DNA of 64,000 bases, taken from the NCBI RefSeq assembly GCF_009729055.1, contig NZ_CP045484.1, positions 2,304,872 to 2,368,871 of the forward strand. Reading direction: 5' to 3'. The notes beneath the pieces are model-generated. The model worked only from the letters and a program-made list of their open reading frames with translations. It was not told the origin of the DNA and did no database searches. Positions 17,994 through 26,878 of the stretch are shown piece by piece; position 1 is the first letter of the stretch, and the number at the start of each line of letters is the position of its first letter. The translations under genes were made by a program, and so were the position numbers. The DNA comes from Sulfurisphaera ohwakuensis. GTDB taxonomy: Archaea > Thermoproteota > Thermoprotei_A > Sulfolobales > Sulfolobaceae.

Positions 17994-19415
17994 AGCAATC
18001 CCTTCACTTCTAGGATCAGCTACAGCAATATTGTATTTTTTGTTACTTTTGAGTGCTTGAACAACTCCAACTTCTGGGGAATAGTAATCAAGCTGTTCAT
18101 GTTTTGTCTTTAATCTCTTCTCAGCTACTATTCTGCTTCCTAGAAACATAAACCTTGGAGCCTCTATCGCTTCATCAATTTCTAACCCATAATCAGCATA
18201 ATATTCAAAAACTTGAGAATGAATCTGCGGTCTCAAATCGCCTCCAGCACATCCTATTATCAAATTCTCATCCTCCTTTTCAGCCATCAGAATAGAAAGA
18301 GTATGCAAAGGTCTTTTCCTAGGTTCTGGTTTATTTCTTCCTTCAGTAAATCCAAATCCTCTATTATTAAATGGAATGTCCTTAACAACTATACCAGAGC
18401 CAAATGCAAAGAATAAACTTTGTATAAACCCTATTTCATTCTCACCATCAGAAACCACAAAGAAAGTTGTATCCTGTGTATTCATTTTTTCTATCATTAC
18501 TCTGAATTCTTTCATTCTATTCCTAAGATATCTTTCATCTAGTAAATCAACATCTAATGGATAAAACCTCGGATCTGCTATATAGTTATTTCTGTCACTA
18601 TATACTATACCATATATTTTAACATGTTCATTTATTCTCTTCTCATCATCATAAGGTAACTTATTAACATTACTTAATTCTGCTAATTTAAGTGCCTGGA
18701 GTGTCGAGATCCCTTGAGTATTTGGAGGTAGTTCGTATAATGTGTAATCTTTATAGGTAGTTTTTAAGGGTTTCACTTCTTCTCCCTTAAAGTTAGCAAA
18801 ATCTGAAAAATCCACGTTAACGCCTTGTTTCCTTAATCCAGAAACAATTTCTTCAGTAATTTTTCCTTCGTAAAACTCTCTGGGATCTTTAGCAATAATC
18901 TTTAAAACTTGCCCCATTTCATTTAATTTAACTTTATCGCCAGCGTTAAGGTTACCATAAGTTTTAATCCAACTTTCTGGCATATTAGACGAGTTCTTTA
19001 TAGCTTTGTAAAGGGATTTACTTACATAAAATCCATTAGTAGCTAGGCTTATTGCCGGTTTTAATAGCTCATAGGTACTCATACTGGTATATCTTTCAAT
19101 TAGAAAATTCCATAGATCCACTAATCCCGGTACGACTACTGTAGAGGGATGTCTAGATGAAGGTATTTTTTCTACATTTAAACCTTTAGGTGCCCATCCA
19201 GATCCGTTATAGGCTATTATTCCTTCTGGAGTCTTTGCTAATAAAAACCCATCACCACCTAATCCGCTTGTATATGGTAAAACTACTGATAAAGTTGCGC
19301 TTATAGCTATTGCAGCGTCAAAAGCATTCCCGCCATTCTCTAAAACTTTTGCACCTACATAACTTGCTATATAATTTTGCGTAGCGACGACTTTCTTTCC
19401 ATAAGCTACTTTCAT
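17979..19415 (-). CDS. ggt: Gamma-glutamyltransferase (Ntn hydrolase)
   Basis: A 478-residue member of the gamma-glutamyltranspeptidase family. The autoprocessing site is NTQDTTFFVVSD (residues ~328-339), where the Thr that becomes the new N-terminus lies in the DTT triplet. Downstream GFTEGRN and GCAGGDLRPQ are typical of the small subunit. No clear signal peptide is present, so it is probably cytoplasmic, unlike bacterial GGT. Archaea of this group lack glutathione, so the substrate may be another gamma-glutamyl compound or an acylated amine. Confidence 0.88.
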   Translation of the reverse strand: MKVAYGKKVVATQNYIASYVGAKVLENGGNAFDAAIAISATLSVVLPYTSGLGGDGFLLAKTPEGIIAYNGSGWAPKGLNVEKIPSSRHPSTVVVPGLVDLWNFLIERYTSMSTYELLKPAISLATNGFYVSKSLYKAIKNSSNMPESWIKTYGNLNAGDKVKLNEMGQVLKIIAKDPREFYEGKITEEIVSGLRKQGVNVDFSDFANFKGEEVKPLKTTYKDYTLYELPPNTQGISTLQALKLAELSNVNKLPYDDEKRINEHVKIYGIVYSDRNNYIADPRFYPLDVDLLDERYLRNRMKEFRVMIEKMNTQDTTFFVVSDGENEIGFIQSLFFAFGSGIVVKDIPFNNRGFGFTEGRNKPEPRKRPLHTLSILMAEKEDENLIIGCAGGDLRPQIHSQVFEYYADYGLEIDEAIEAPRFMFLGSRIVAEKRLKTKHEQLDYYSPEVGVVQALKSNKKYNIAVADPRSEGIALVAN

Positions 19416-19457
19416 CAGTATAACTTTTTTAATGAAATAAATAAATCATCATGTATA

Positions 19458-19817
19458 ATGAAAATACCAGATTATGTAAAATCACAACTGAAGGAAGGAA
19501 CTTGCATAGTGTGTTGTGATGAGTATGTGATATGCATGACAGAGGATTTGCCAAAGAGGACAGATGTTAATATAGATTTTGAAATCGATAGAGAGGAAGG
19601 AGAAGTCGTGTTAAGGAATATAATTTATGACGATCCGTCAAACCCATTGTATTTAGAGTATTTCGTAAGCAAAAAATTCGTACAAAGTATTTCTGAAAAA
19701 GGCGAGATAGAAGTATATTTTGTTGATGCCAATTTTAATCAAAAGATGAAAATGAATATAAAAATTGATAAAGATGACATTAGATTATTAAAGAGGGAGC
19801 TAGGAATTGGAGGTTAA
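19458..19817 (+). CDS. Conserved hypothetical protein
   Basis: A 119-residue acidic protein that I do not recognise. ATG 19458 (MKIPDYVKSQLK) is preferred to the far-upstream start because the latter lies in the ggt promoter region. An early Cys cluster (GTCIVCCDEYVICMTE, residues ~13-28) with four cysteines may be metal- or disulfide-related. The remainder alternates beta strands (GEVVLRNIIYDD, EIEVYFVDA). It overlaps the MazG-like gene by 11 nt, forming an operon with it and tmcA. Confidence 0.65.
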   Translation: MKIPDYVKSQLKEGTCIVCCDEYVICMTEDLPKRTDVNIDFEIDREEGEVVLRNIIYDDPSNPLYLEYFVSKKFVQSISEKGEIEVYFVDANFNQKMKMNIKIDKDDIRLLKRELGIGG

Positions 19818-20052
19818 ATACGTGCAAGAAAAATTAAAAGAAATGTATTTTAAGAAAGACTCAGAAAGAGGAGTATATGCAACATTTACATGGCTAGTCG
19901 AAGAAATTGGAGAATTAGCTGAAGCCTTGCTCTCTAACAACAAGGATTCGATTGAAGAGGAGTTGGCTGATGTAATAGCCTGGGCTTTTTCAATAGCAAA
20001 TCTTGCTAATATTGATGTAGAAGAAGCTTTAAGGAAGAAATACAAACTATGA
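19807..20052 (+). CDS. MazG-like nucleotide pyrophosphohydrolase
   Basis: An 81-residue single-domain all-alpha NTP pyrophosphohydrolase. The Mg-binding pattern is visible as WLVEEIGELAEALL (ExxE) and EEELADVIAW (ExxD). Such enzymes hydrolyse non-canonical or excess (d)NTPs to NMP and PPi. The start is TTG 19807 (overlapping the previous gene) or GTG 19822. The stop is followed within 3 nt by tmcA. Confidence 0.85.
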   Translation: MEVKYVQEKLKEMYFKKDSERGVYATFTWLVEEIGELAEALLSNNKDSIEEELADVIAWAFSIANLANIDVEEALRKKYKL

Positions 20053-20055
20053 GTA

Positions 20056-22359
20056 ATGGACAAACAAGAATTCTTTAAACTTCTTGAAAATAGTATCGTT
20101 GATGGTATTAAAAGATACTATAGAAATTTAGTGTTTATTCAAGATAAGAATTATCTAAATCATGTAAAAGAAATTTTACAGCTTTACCTCAAAATTAACT
20201 CAAAACCCTCTATTGCTTATGCATTCCATCCATGGGTTAAAGGGGCAAAAGATAGACTTAATGAAATTCGTAATTTAGTAGACGTTCTAGATATAGATTA
20301 TTCATCATCAGATAGATATTTAGGATCAACTTTCGATGTTGTAATTCTAGATCTGATCGATAACTTCGAACCAAATTATATAGGAAGGTTAATTGATTTA
20401 GTGAGAGGTGGAGGAATAGGTATATTATACACTGATAATTTAATAGAACATAAATTGTTTAGAAATTCTATAATTAAGAACGGAAATATACGAGATGTAT
20501 ATGAGAAGAGGTTTTTAAGAAAACTTAATGAACATCAAGGAATTTTTATGATTATTAATTCTGATTATATAGCAAAACCATTTAATGGAGAGGTTAAAGA
20601 AAAACCCTCACCTCAAATTCCTAAGAAATTCTCTATGCCTTTAGAATTACATAAACTTTGTATGAGTAAAGATCAGAACAAAGTCCTAGAAAGTTTTAAT
20701 ACCATTAGGGGTGGGGGAAAGAAAGTTTTCGTAATAACATCGGCTAGGGGTAGAGGAAAGAGTGCAGTAACAGGTTTAGGGCTAGCTGGATTAATTTCAA
20801 AAATAGAAAAAAAGAAGAAATTTAAAGTAGTTGTAACTGCCCCATCATCAACTAGTATTTCCCAACTAATGCTTTTTCTTAAAAAAGGATTAGATGCATT
20901 ATCAATTCCCTATAAGAGTAAAGACTCAATATACGGTTACCCACTATCCATAGAAGGTTCAAATTTCAAAGTTTATTATGAAATTCCAGAGGCAACGCTA
21001 GAAGATGAAGGAGATCTTTTAGTTGTTGATGAAGCTGCAGCTATAGGTATTGGATACATAGATTCAGCAATCAAAACGTGGAAGAAAGTAGTACTAGTTA
21101 CTACAGTACATGGTTATGAAGGTTCTGGTAAGGCGTTTCTAAGATACTTAAAGAGAATTCTTACTACGAGAAAAGTTTCTGTAGTGTGGCAAGAGCTCAT
21201 TAAACCACTTAGATATGCGGAAGGAGATCCAGTAGAAAAATGGTTATATGATACACTTCTTCTTGATGCAGAACCCGATGAACCTCCACAAAATGTAAGC
21301 CACGTAATATACGAATCAGCAAATGTTGAAGAAATCTTTAACGATGATCATAAATTAAGACAAATATATGGTATACTTGTCACTGCACATTATAGGAATA
21401 ATCCTAACGATTTAATGATAATGGCTGATGGGGTTCATCATAAGATTAAGACTTTAAGTACATTAGACGGTAAATATATTGGTGTAGTACAAATAGCTCA
21501 AGAAGGTGACTTGCCAGATAGTCTTATCGATTTAGCATTAAAAGGTGGTACTTTTGATGGAGATCTAATACCGGATAGATTAATAAAACACGTAAGGCTT
21601 AGAGACTTCGGTAAAATGAAGGGATGGAGAATAGTCAGAATAGCTATAGTTCAAGAACTCCAAGATAAGGGTCTAGGTAGTACAATGTTGAATATGGTAG
21701 AGGAGAGTGCTAAGGAAGAGGGTGTGGATTGGGTTGGTTCAGCATTTATGGGGGATGCAAGAGTATTGAACTTTTGGATAAAAAATGGTTATGTCCCAGT
21801 TCATGTATCTCCTAAGAAAAATGAGAAACTTGGTGATTATCCAGTTGTGGTGATAAAACCAATTAGCGAGACTGCTGTAAAAGCAACGTTTATTGCTTCT
21901 ATGATATTAAAAGACAAGATACTTAATACATTACATGATATATACTTTAGCATGGATCCAGAAATTGCTAGAATAATATTAAATGGCATAAAAGTGCATA
22001 AAGAGATTAATGTAAATAGGATTTATGTAGATAAGGTTCTTGCTTTTGTTCAAGGTGTTAGCCCCTACGAATCTTCAGCGGATGGAATACACATGATTAC
22101 CTTAAAGTACTTCTGGGATGCAAAAAGAGATTGGTCATTAACGCCAGAACAAGAAATTATATTGATAGCGAAAGTTTTGCAAGGGAGACCGTGGAGATTT
22201 ACTTCTTCTAGTTTAAACTCTAATAGAACTACAATAAATGAATTATTATATGAGGCTGTAGCAGAACTTCTTTATAGGTACTATAATTTAACGCCAGATT
22301 CAAAAGGAGGATTAGAGATAAAAAATTTAGATGATGAGTTTCACACAAATGAGCTGTGA
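20056..22359 (+). CDS. tmcA: tRNA(Met) cytidine acetyltransferase TmcA
   Basis: A 767-residue ATP- and acetyl-CoA-dependent enzyme that makes N4-acetylcytidine, in Thermococcales and Sulfolobales on tRNA and other RNAs. Domain order: N-terminal DUF1726-like domain (~1-190), helicase module with Walker A TSARGRGKSAVTG (~230) and Walker B LLVVDEAAAIG (~320), GNAT domain with QELQDKGLGSTML (~535) and C-terminal tRNA-binding domain. All motors and acetyl-CoA motifs look intact. It is the last gene of the operon starting at 19458. Confidence 0.95.
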   Translation: MDKQEFFKLLENSIVDGIKRYYRNLVFIQDKNYLNHVKEILQLYLKINSKPSIAYAFHPWVKGAKDRLNEIRNLVDVLDIDYSSSDRYLGSTFDVVILDLIDNFEPNYIGRLIDLVRGGGIGILYTDNLIEHKLFRNSIIKNGNIRDVYEKRFLRKLNEHQGIFMIINSDYIAKPFNGEVKEKPSPQIPKKFSMPLELHKLCMSKDQNKVLESFNTIRGGGKKVFVITSARGRGKSAVTGLGLAGLISKIEKKKKFKVVVTAPSSTSISQLMLFLKKGLDALSIPYKSKDSIYGYPLSIEGSNFKVYYEIPEATLEDEGDLLVVDEAAAIGIGYIDSAIKTWKKVVLVTTVHGYEGSGKAFLRYLKRILTTRKVSVVWQELIKPLRYAEGDPVEKWLYDTLLLDAEPDEPPQNVSHVIYESANVEEIFNDDHKLRQIYGILVTAHYRNNPNDLMIMADGVHHKIKTLSTLDGKYIGVVQIAQEGDLPDSLIDLALKGGTFDGDLIPDRLIKHVRLRDFGKMKGWRIVRIAIVQELQDKGLGSTMLNMVEESAKEEGVDWVGSAFMGDARVLNFWIKNGYVPVHVSPKKNEKLGDYPVVVIKPISETAVKATFIASMILKDKILNTLHDIYFSMDPEIARIILNGIKVHKEINVNRIYVDKVLAFVQGVSPYESSADGIHMITLKYFWDAKRDWSLTPEQEIILIAKVLQGRPWRFTSSSLNSNRTTINELLYEAVAELLYRYYNLTPDSKGGLEIKNLDDEFHTNEL

Positions 22360-22370
22360 TTTCATGCACC

Positions 22371-23132
22371 TCAGCTGAAAAATATTAGTGATACTACTAC
22401 AGCAAGAGAAAACAATTGATGTAAACCTATTACAGCCCCAGGTTTAGTGGGATTTTTGTTTATTTGATAATAAGTCCATAATCCTACTGCACTTTCTATA
22501 AGTGCAAATACTAATGGTATCCAGTATCTTAGAATAATTAATGCTATGAAAAATATAGCAGCTACTATACCATGGATAACCCATGCCCATTGAAGTCTAT
22601 TCTTAGGCTTTCTAACATCACCAATACTTAATTTCATTCTTCTAGTTCCAGTAACAACACCGCCCATAAATATTACAAAATAAAGAAAATGAGGAGGAGT
22701 TATTGCACTTATAAGAAATCCAATATATTTTGATGGAGATATGTAATCAGTTGCTAAAATAAGATAAGTAATGAATGTTGTATAAGCGGCTATATCATGA
22801 AAACCTTGAAATATTGAAGGTAATTTACCAGCTAGTACGTACAAGGTAGCCATCCCTAAAAGAGCAGTAGCAACAATACTAATAAAACCAATAATAGTTA
22901 TTGTGTTGAAATCTATAATGAGAAGTATTAGGGAAAATATTCCTACCAATGTAGCTACAATTCTATGTATAGCCTCTGGGTCTCCTTTTCCAGCTAGTTC
23001 TACTATATTATTAGTATAAGGCCAATTAGTTCCTAAAGATAATCCATAGCCATATCCCTCTACAATGCCCCCAAGTACTATTGCTGATCCAGCTAAAATA
23101 GTCGTTATGTATCCTAAAATTTCATTTATCAT
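22371..23132 (-). CDS. ctaA: Heme A synthase family (CtaA/Cox15) membrane protein
   Basis: A 253-residue protein with about eight TM helices. The N-terminal GGIVEGYGYGLSLGTNWP and the later EAIHRIVATLVG are hallmarks of CtaA, the enzyme that oxidises the methyl group of heme O to make heme A. Further conserved His residues occur at FHDIAAYT, VIHGIVAA and GLHQLFS, so both halves of the internal duplication are present, unlike the half-length Aeropyrum enzyme. Sulfolobales carry heme As in their terminal oxidases, and oxidase genes lie at 62.4-64 kb of this window. It is convergent with tmcA, 11 nt apart. Confidence 0.82.
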   Translation of the reverse strand: MINEILGYITTILAGSAIVLGGIVEGYGYGLSLGTNWPYTNNIVELAGKGDPEAIHRIVATLVGIFSLILLIIDFNTITIIGFISIVATALLGMATLYVLAGKLPSIFQGFHDIAAYTTFITYLILATDYISPSKYIGFLISAITPPHFLYFVIFMGGVVTGTRRMKLSIGDVRKPKNRLQWAWVIHGIVAAIFFIALIILRYWIPLVFALIESAVGLWTYYQINKNPTKPGAVIGLHQLFSLAVVVSLIFFS

Positions 23133-23184
23133 AAATTAACATTAAAGATAACTCTAATAAAGCTTAATTAGTTATTTTTAGTTG

Positions 23185-23511
23185 ATGAATGAGGAAGTTA
23201 TTTCAATACTTTGGAAGGTAATAGATAATGATATACCATTAGTAAATGATGATATGCATACTTTTCTAATAAAAGATGGGGAAATTACTGAGGAAGATCT
23301 AAAAATATGGAACGATGCAGTTAAGAAAATAAAAGAGGCATATAAAAAATTAATTTTTAATGAGAATGAAGCCAAATCACTTTTAAATTCTTCTTTAGAA
23401 CTTTTAAATTCAATAAAACCTAAAAAGCCCTTTCCACCAGAGGTAAGAATTAGGTTCGAAGAACTAAAAACATCAGTTGCAAAATGTATAGAGCTTATAA
23501 GTAAGGCTTAA
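23185..23511 (+). CDS. Hypothetical helical protein
   Basis: A 108-residue, highly charged, all-helical protein (for example NDAVKKIKEAYKKL and SLLNSSLELLNSIK) without recognisable motif or membrane segment. ATG 23185 is chosen over the TTG three bases earlier. It is divergent from ctaA. An inverted repeat that may end its transcript follows immediately (23515-23565). Function unknown. Confidence 0.6.
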   Translation: MNEEVISILWKVIDNDIPLVNDDMHTFLIKDGEITEEDLKIWNDAVKKIKEAYKKLIFNENEAKSLLNSSLELLNSIKPKKPFPPEVRIRFEELKTSVAKCIELISKA

Positions 23512-23514
23512 TTT

Positions 23515-23565
23515 ATGTGAGGATATAAATATTTTTATTTATTATTGATCAGTTTCTCCTCACAT
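23515..23565. repeat. Inverted repeat ATGTGAGGA ... TCCTCACAT
   Basis: Perfect 9-bp arms at 23515-23523 and 23557-23565 separated by 33 nt of T-rich sequence, directly after the stop of the gene at 23185. It could form a long hairpin in the transcript end, or be a paired operator. No gene lies in the interval. Confidence 0.5.
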
Positions 23566-23585
23566 ATTTTTGAATAATTTCTTTT

Positions 23586-23704
23586 TTCCCTATAAGCCTA
23601 TTTAATATTTTTTAACGAGTTCTCCCTATAAGCTTTGCTGAAAGTTCCGTGAATAACTAAGGATAATTTTAAAAATATTTAGGACAGAAAAGCTTATAGG
23701 GAGA
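23586..23704. promoter_or_regulatory. Three copies of TCCCTATAAGC in front of the permease gene
   Basis: TTCCCTATAAGC occurs at 23586-23597, TCTCCCTATAAGCTTTGC at 23621-23638, and the reverse complement AAAGCTTATAGGGAGA at 23688-23704, ending 4 nt before the ATG. A TATA-like TTTTAAAAATATTT at ~23667-23680 lies between copies two and three, so the third copy sits on the likely transcription start. Two direct copies plus one inverted copy around a promoter is the layout of an operator set for a sequence-specific regulator. The regulator is unknown. Confidence 0.55.
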
Positions 23705-23708
23705 TTAG

Positions 23709-25130
23709 ATGGGACTTGCTAAAGGATCTTTGAGTATAAGAGAAGCTTACGGCCAAGCTATGGCAGTTACTGCACCATTAGGTAGTGTAGTTTCTACTAC
23801 AACAGCCGCAATTGCTTATGCTGGTAAGGCAGTAGTTTTTGCCACAGTTTTAGCTCTAATTGGTAGTGCATTATGGATTTACACACTTACAAGGTATTCA
23901 TCAAAAGTAGCCTCGGCTGGAGGATATTATACATATGGTGCAGCAGCGTGGAGAAAAAGAACTCTTGCCTATTATGAAGCTGTAATTGAAGTTATAGCTT
24001 ATTCAGCTCTAAATGCAGTAAACGCTTTAGCGATATATTTACTCATTCAAACTTACTCACAAATAGTTAATGTTACTATCCCCGATTACGTATTATACTT
24101 ATTTATTGCTTTAGGTTTGCTTTATCCAACAATAATCTCATTTACGACTCATATAAGAAGTTTGTTAGGTAAAATAGTTAGTGTAAGTGCTACGCTAGAA
24201 GTTATTATGCTTTACGCAATGTTCATTTATGCCGTAGCAACTAAGGGCTTTAGTTTATCTTATTTTAGTCCTTCTGGTGCATCATTAAGCGCTATAGGTA
24301 CTGCTATGATATTATCAATTGTAAGCATATCTGGTGCTGGTGCATCAACATATCTAGGCGAAGAATCTAAAGTACCTAGAAAAACAATAACATTTGGTAT
24401 GTGGTTGTCTTTAATAATTGGTGGTTCTGCAATACTAGCTGGTACTTATGGTTTAGTCGCTCTATGGAACGGTTCTTTAACAAGTTTAGAAAATTCTAAT
24501 CAACCACTTATTCAAGAGTTATTTGCATTTGGGCTTCCTATAGTGATGATCGGATTGCTAATGTCAATAAATAGTTTATTAGCGTCTAATATAGGTACAA
24601 CTGTAGGCAGTGCTAGGGTTCTATTTAATTTAGCTAGAGAAAAAGCTATGCCTAAATTATTCGAAAAAACTAATAAGACACAAGAACCTATTATGGCAAC
24701 TATGTTCGTAGGAATTCTATCAGCTTTATTTGCAATATTTTCGATAATTATAACAGGATCAGTTCAAAATGCCTTTAACGAGATTAGTGTTGTAACAAGT
24801 GTCTTTTGGCTAGCTGGAAGGATAATAGACGGTTTTGGTGTTCCAGTATTCTATTGGAGGATTAATTCTTTATCACTGCCAGTTTTAATAATTCCAGTAT
24901 CAGCTACATTAATAAATACTACTGGTGTAATTTTATCATTCCAAACACCCGATGTATTTCAGAGTCTATCAATTTTAGTAATACTTCTATCAGCAACAAT
25001 ATGGTACATTGCAAAAGCTAGAAAAGGATTAGCTGGAACTTATGTAGTTGACGATAACAACGAATTGGTTAGTATTGATGAATACATTGAAAAATTAAAG
25101 AAAGAAAGAAGCGTAGTAAGTCAAACTTAA
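23709..25130 (+). CDS. APC-superfamily amino acid permease
   Basis: A 473-residue transporter with about 12 TM helices. Residues ~12-30 (YGQAMAVTAPLGSVVSTTTA) correspond to the TM1 unwound substrate-binding region of APC transporters, and GAGASTYLGEESKVPRKTI resembles the conserved loop after TM6. It probably imports an amino acid or amine by proton symport. The promoter region holds a three-copy repeat (23586-23704), so the gene is likely regulated. The MFS gene begins 25 nt downstream and may be co-transcribed. Confidence 0.82.
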   Translation: MGLAKGSLSIREAYGQAMAVTAPLGSVVSTTTAAIAYAGKAVVFATVLALIGSALWIYTLTRYSSKVASAGGYYTYGAAAWRKRTLAYYEAVIEVIAYSALNAVNALAIYLLIQTYSQIVNVTIPDYVLYLFIALGLLYPTIISFTTHIRSLLGKIVSVSATLEVIMLYAMFIYAVATKGFSLSYFSPSGASLSAIGTAMILSIVSISGAGASTYLGEESKVPRKTITFGMWLSLIIGGSAILAGTYGLVALWNGSLTSLENSNQPLIQELFAFGLPIVMIGLLMSINSLLASNIGTTVGSARVLFNLAREKAMPKLFEKTNKTQEPIMATMFVGILSALFAIFSIIITGSVQNAFNEISVVTSVFWLAGRIIDGFGVPVFYWRINSLSLPVLIIPVSATLINTTGVILSFQTPDVFQSLSILVILLSATIWYIAKARKGLAGTYVVDDNNELVSIDEYIEKLKKERSVVSQT

Positions 25131-25155
25131 ATTGTTCATATCCTAACTTTTTCAT

Positions 25156-26328
25156 GTGAAAACAAAAGTCCTTTTTACTACTTCAATATCTCATTTTATA
25201 AATGATGGAAATACCTGGGTTTTACCAACTGTCTATGGTTTTATGGTAAAATACTTAGGTTTTTCAAATCTACTTGTAGGTTTATTAGGAACAATTTTCT
25301 TTGCATTAAGCGCTTTAGCATCACCATTTGTTAGCTATATAGCTGATAAAACTGGAAAACCATTACAAGCAATGAGTTTAGGAATTATATTATGGGGACT
25401 TGGATTAATAATACTAGGCTTAGGAATTAAGGGCGATAATTTACCTATAATAATACTATCAGTAATAATTTCTGGTATTGCCTCAGCTTTTTATCATCCA
25501 TTAGGTGCTTCAGCATTGGCCTTAACCTATCAAGGAAGTGGGGGCATAGCATTAGGTATAAATGGAGCTATGGGAAGTGCTGGCAGATCATTATATCCGT
25601 ATATTACACTATTTCTCTTCGACGCATTAAAGGAGAACATGTCACTTGACATGATCATTATAGGTATTATTTCTATAATATTTTCTTTTCCAAGTCTAAC
25701 AATAAAATTAACATTTACTGATGATAAAAAAGATAGTAACAAGGCCTCTGCTAGGACCCCAATATATGTCGTAAGTATACTGACAATTATATCTCTCTTT
25801 AGAAGTATATTTACTCAAGGAGTGTCACAATTTTTAACTATTATACTTTTGCAACTTTTAGGTTTTTCTTATAATTCATATTTAGGTCTAGTAATTACTG
25901 GAATATTAGCTGCAGCCATTATAGGCCAGCCATTACTTGGGTATCTCTCAGATATAGCTGGAAGAAGACTATTGCAAGGTGTTTCAACAGGCGGTGCAGT
26001 TATATCATTTTTACTATTCATTTATACTCATAATCTCTTTTGGTTACCATTATTTGGTTTCTTCACATATAGTAACTTCCCATTAACTTTATCATTAACA
26101 AGTGACTTAGTACCTAGAAATTCAACTGGATTAGCAAATGCGCTAGTTTGGGGAATAGGTGTTACAGGTGGAGGAGCTATTGGTCCTCTTATAGTAGGTT
26201 TTCTTAGTAATGTTTACGGCTTAGTAGAAGCACTTCTAATAGTCTCTATCTTTGGTTTACTGTCAGCATTAATGACACCTTTGATTCCAAGACCGCCAAA
26301 AAGAAGTAAAGTCCCATTGTTTGGTTAA
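25156..26328 (+). CDS. MFS transporter
   Basis: A 390-residue protein with 12 predicted TM helices and a typical MFS loop after TM2 (SYIADKTGKPLQAM) with its repeat in the second half (GYLSDIAGRRLLQG). The start HFINDGNTWVLPTVYGF resembles fosmidomycin-resistance/sugar-phosphate-like MFS proteins. The substrate is not known. It starts at GTG 25156, 25 nt after the APC permease. Confidence 0.82.
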   Translation: MKTKVLFTTSISHFINDGNTWVLPTVYGFMVKYLGFSNLLVGLLGTIFFALSALASPFVSYIADKTGKPLQAMSLGIILWGLGLIILGLGIKGDNLPIIILSVIISGIASAFYHPLGASALALTYQGSGGIALGINGAMGSAGRSLYPYITLFLFDALKENMSLDMIIIGIISIIFSFPSLTIKLTFTDDKKDSNKASARTPIYVVSILTIISLFRSIFTQGVSQFLTIILLQLLGFSYNSYLGLVITGILAAAIIGQPLLGYLSDIAGRRLLQGVSTGGAVISFLLFIYTHNLFWLPLFGFFTYSNFPLTLSLTSDLVPRNSTGLANALVWGIGVTGGGAIGPLIVGFLSNVYGLVEALLIVSIFGLLSALMTPLIPRPPKRSKVPLFG

Positions 26329-26385
26329 ACAGTTTTTAGTTTTTTCAATTTTAAGAATATATACTTGTTTGCTATATTCTATATT

Positions 26386-26778
26386 ATGAAAATCCTGGTA
26401 GCTTATGATGGATCAGATAATTCAAAAAAGGCATTGTTTTTTACACTTAATCTGTTAAGGAAGGAGGATGAAATATATCTAGTTACTGTAATTAAGGAGG
26501 CTCCTAAATCACCAGAACAAAAGATTATTCAAGAACGAGAAGAAGCGGAAGAAAAACAGAAACAAGTTTTAAGGGATTTAGAAGGGTATAAAGTGACTAC
26601 AGAAATATTAGAAAGCCCAGATGTTTCTTCAGCAATAATAGAATACTGCAAAAAAATTAACTGTAATATGATAGTTACTGGTAGCAGGGGTTTAACTGGT
26701 TTGAAAAAGGTAATTTTAGGTAGTGTCTCATCTGCATTAGTAAGTAAGGCTGACGTACCAGTACTAGTTGTTAAGTAA
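26386..26778 (+). CDS. Universal stress protein (UspA family)
   Basis: A 130-residue ATP-binding UspA-fold protein. The N-terminal MKILVAYDGSDNSKKAL and the C-terminal GSRGLTGLKKVILGSVS (GxxGx9GS) are the nucleotide-binding signature. ATG 26386 is chosen because family members begin here; the in-frame ATG 26365 adds seven hydrophobic residues. It lies between two MFS genes; UspA proteins often regulate neighbouring transporters, but this is inference. A perfect palindrome (26790-26824) follows. Confidence 0.88.
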   Translation: MKILVAYDGSDNSKKALFFTLNLLRKEDEIYLVTVIKEAPKSPEQKIIQEREEAEEKQKQVLRDLEGYKVTTEILESPDVSSAIIEYCKKINCNMIVTGSRGLTGLKKVILGSVSSALVSKADVPVLVVK

Positions 26779-26789
26779 ATATATAAACT

Positions 26790-26824
26790 ATATAGTTAAC
26801 AATAGTTTATATTGTTAACTATAT
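26790..26824. promoter_or_regulatory. Perfect 14-bp inverted repeat between uspA and the MFS gene
   Basis: Arms ATATAGTTAACAAT (26790-26803) and ATTGTTAACTATAT (26811-26824) enclose a 7-nt loop. It begins 11 nt after the uspA stop and lies ~55 nt upstream of the MFS start at 26879, whose TATA-like GATTATAAATC is at ~26839-26849. It may be an operator for the MFS promoter or a terminator-like hairpin; it is too AT-rich to make a strong RNA hairpin at growth temperature, which favours protein binding. Confidence 0.5.
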
Positions 26825-26878
26825 GCTCTATACGATAAGATTATAAATCGCAAGACAGATATAAGTGCTGAAGTTAAG

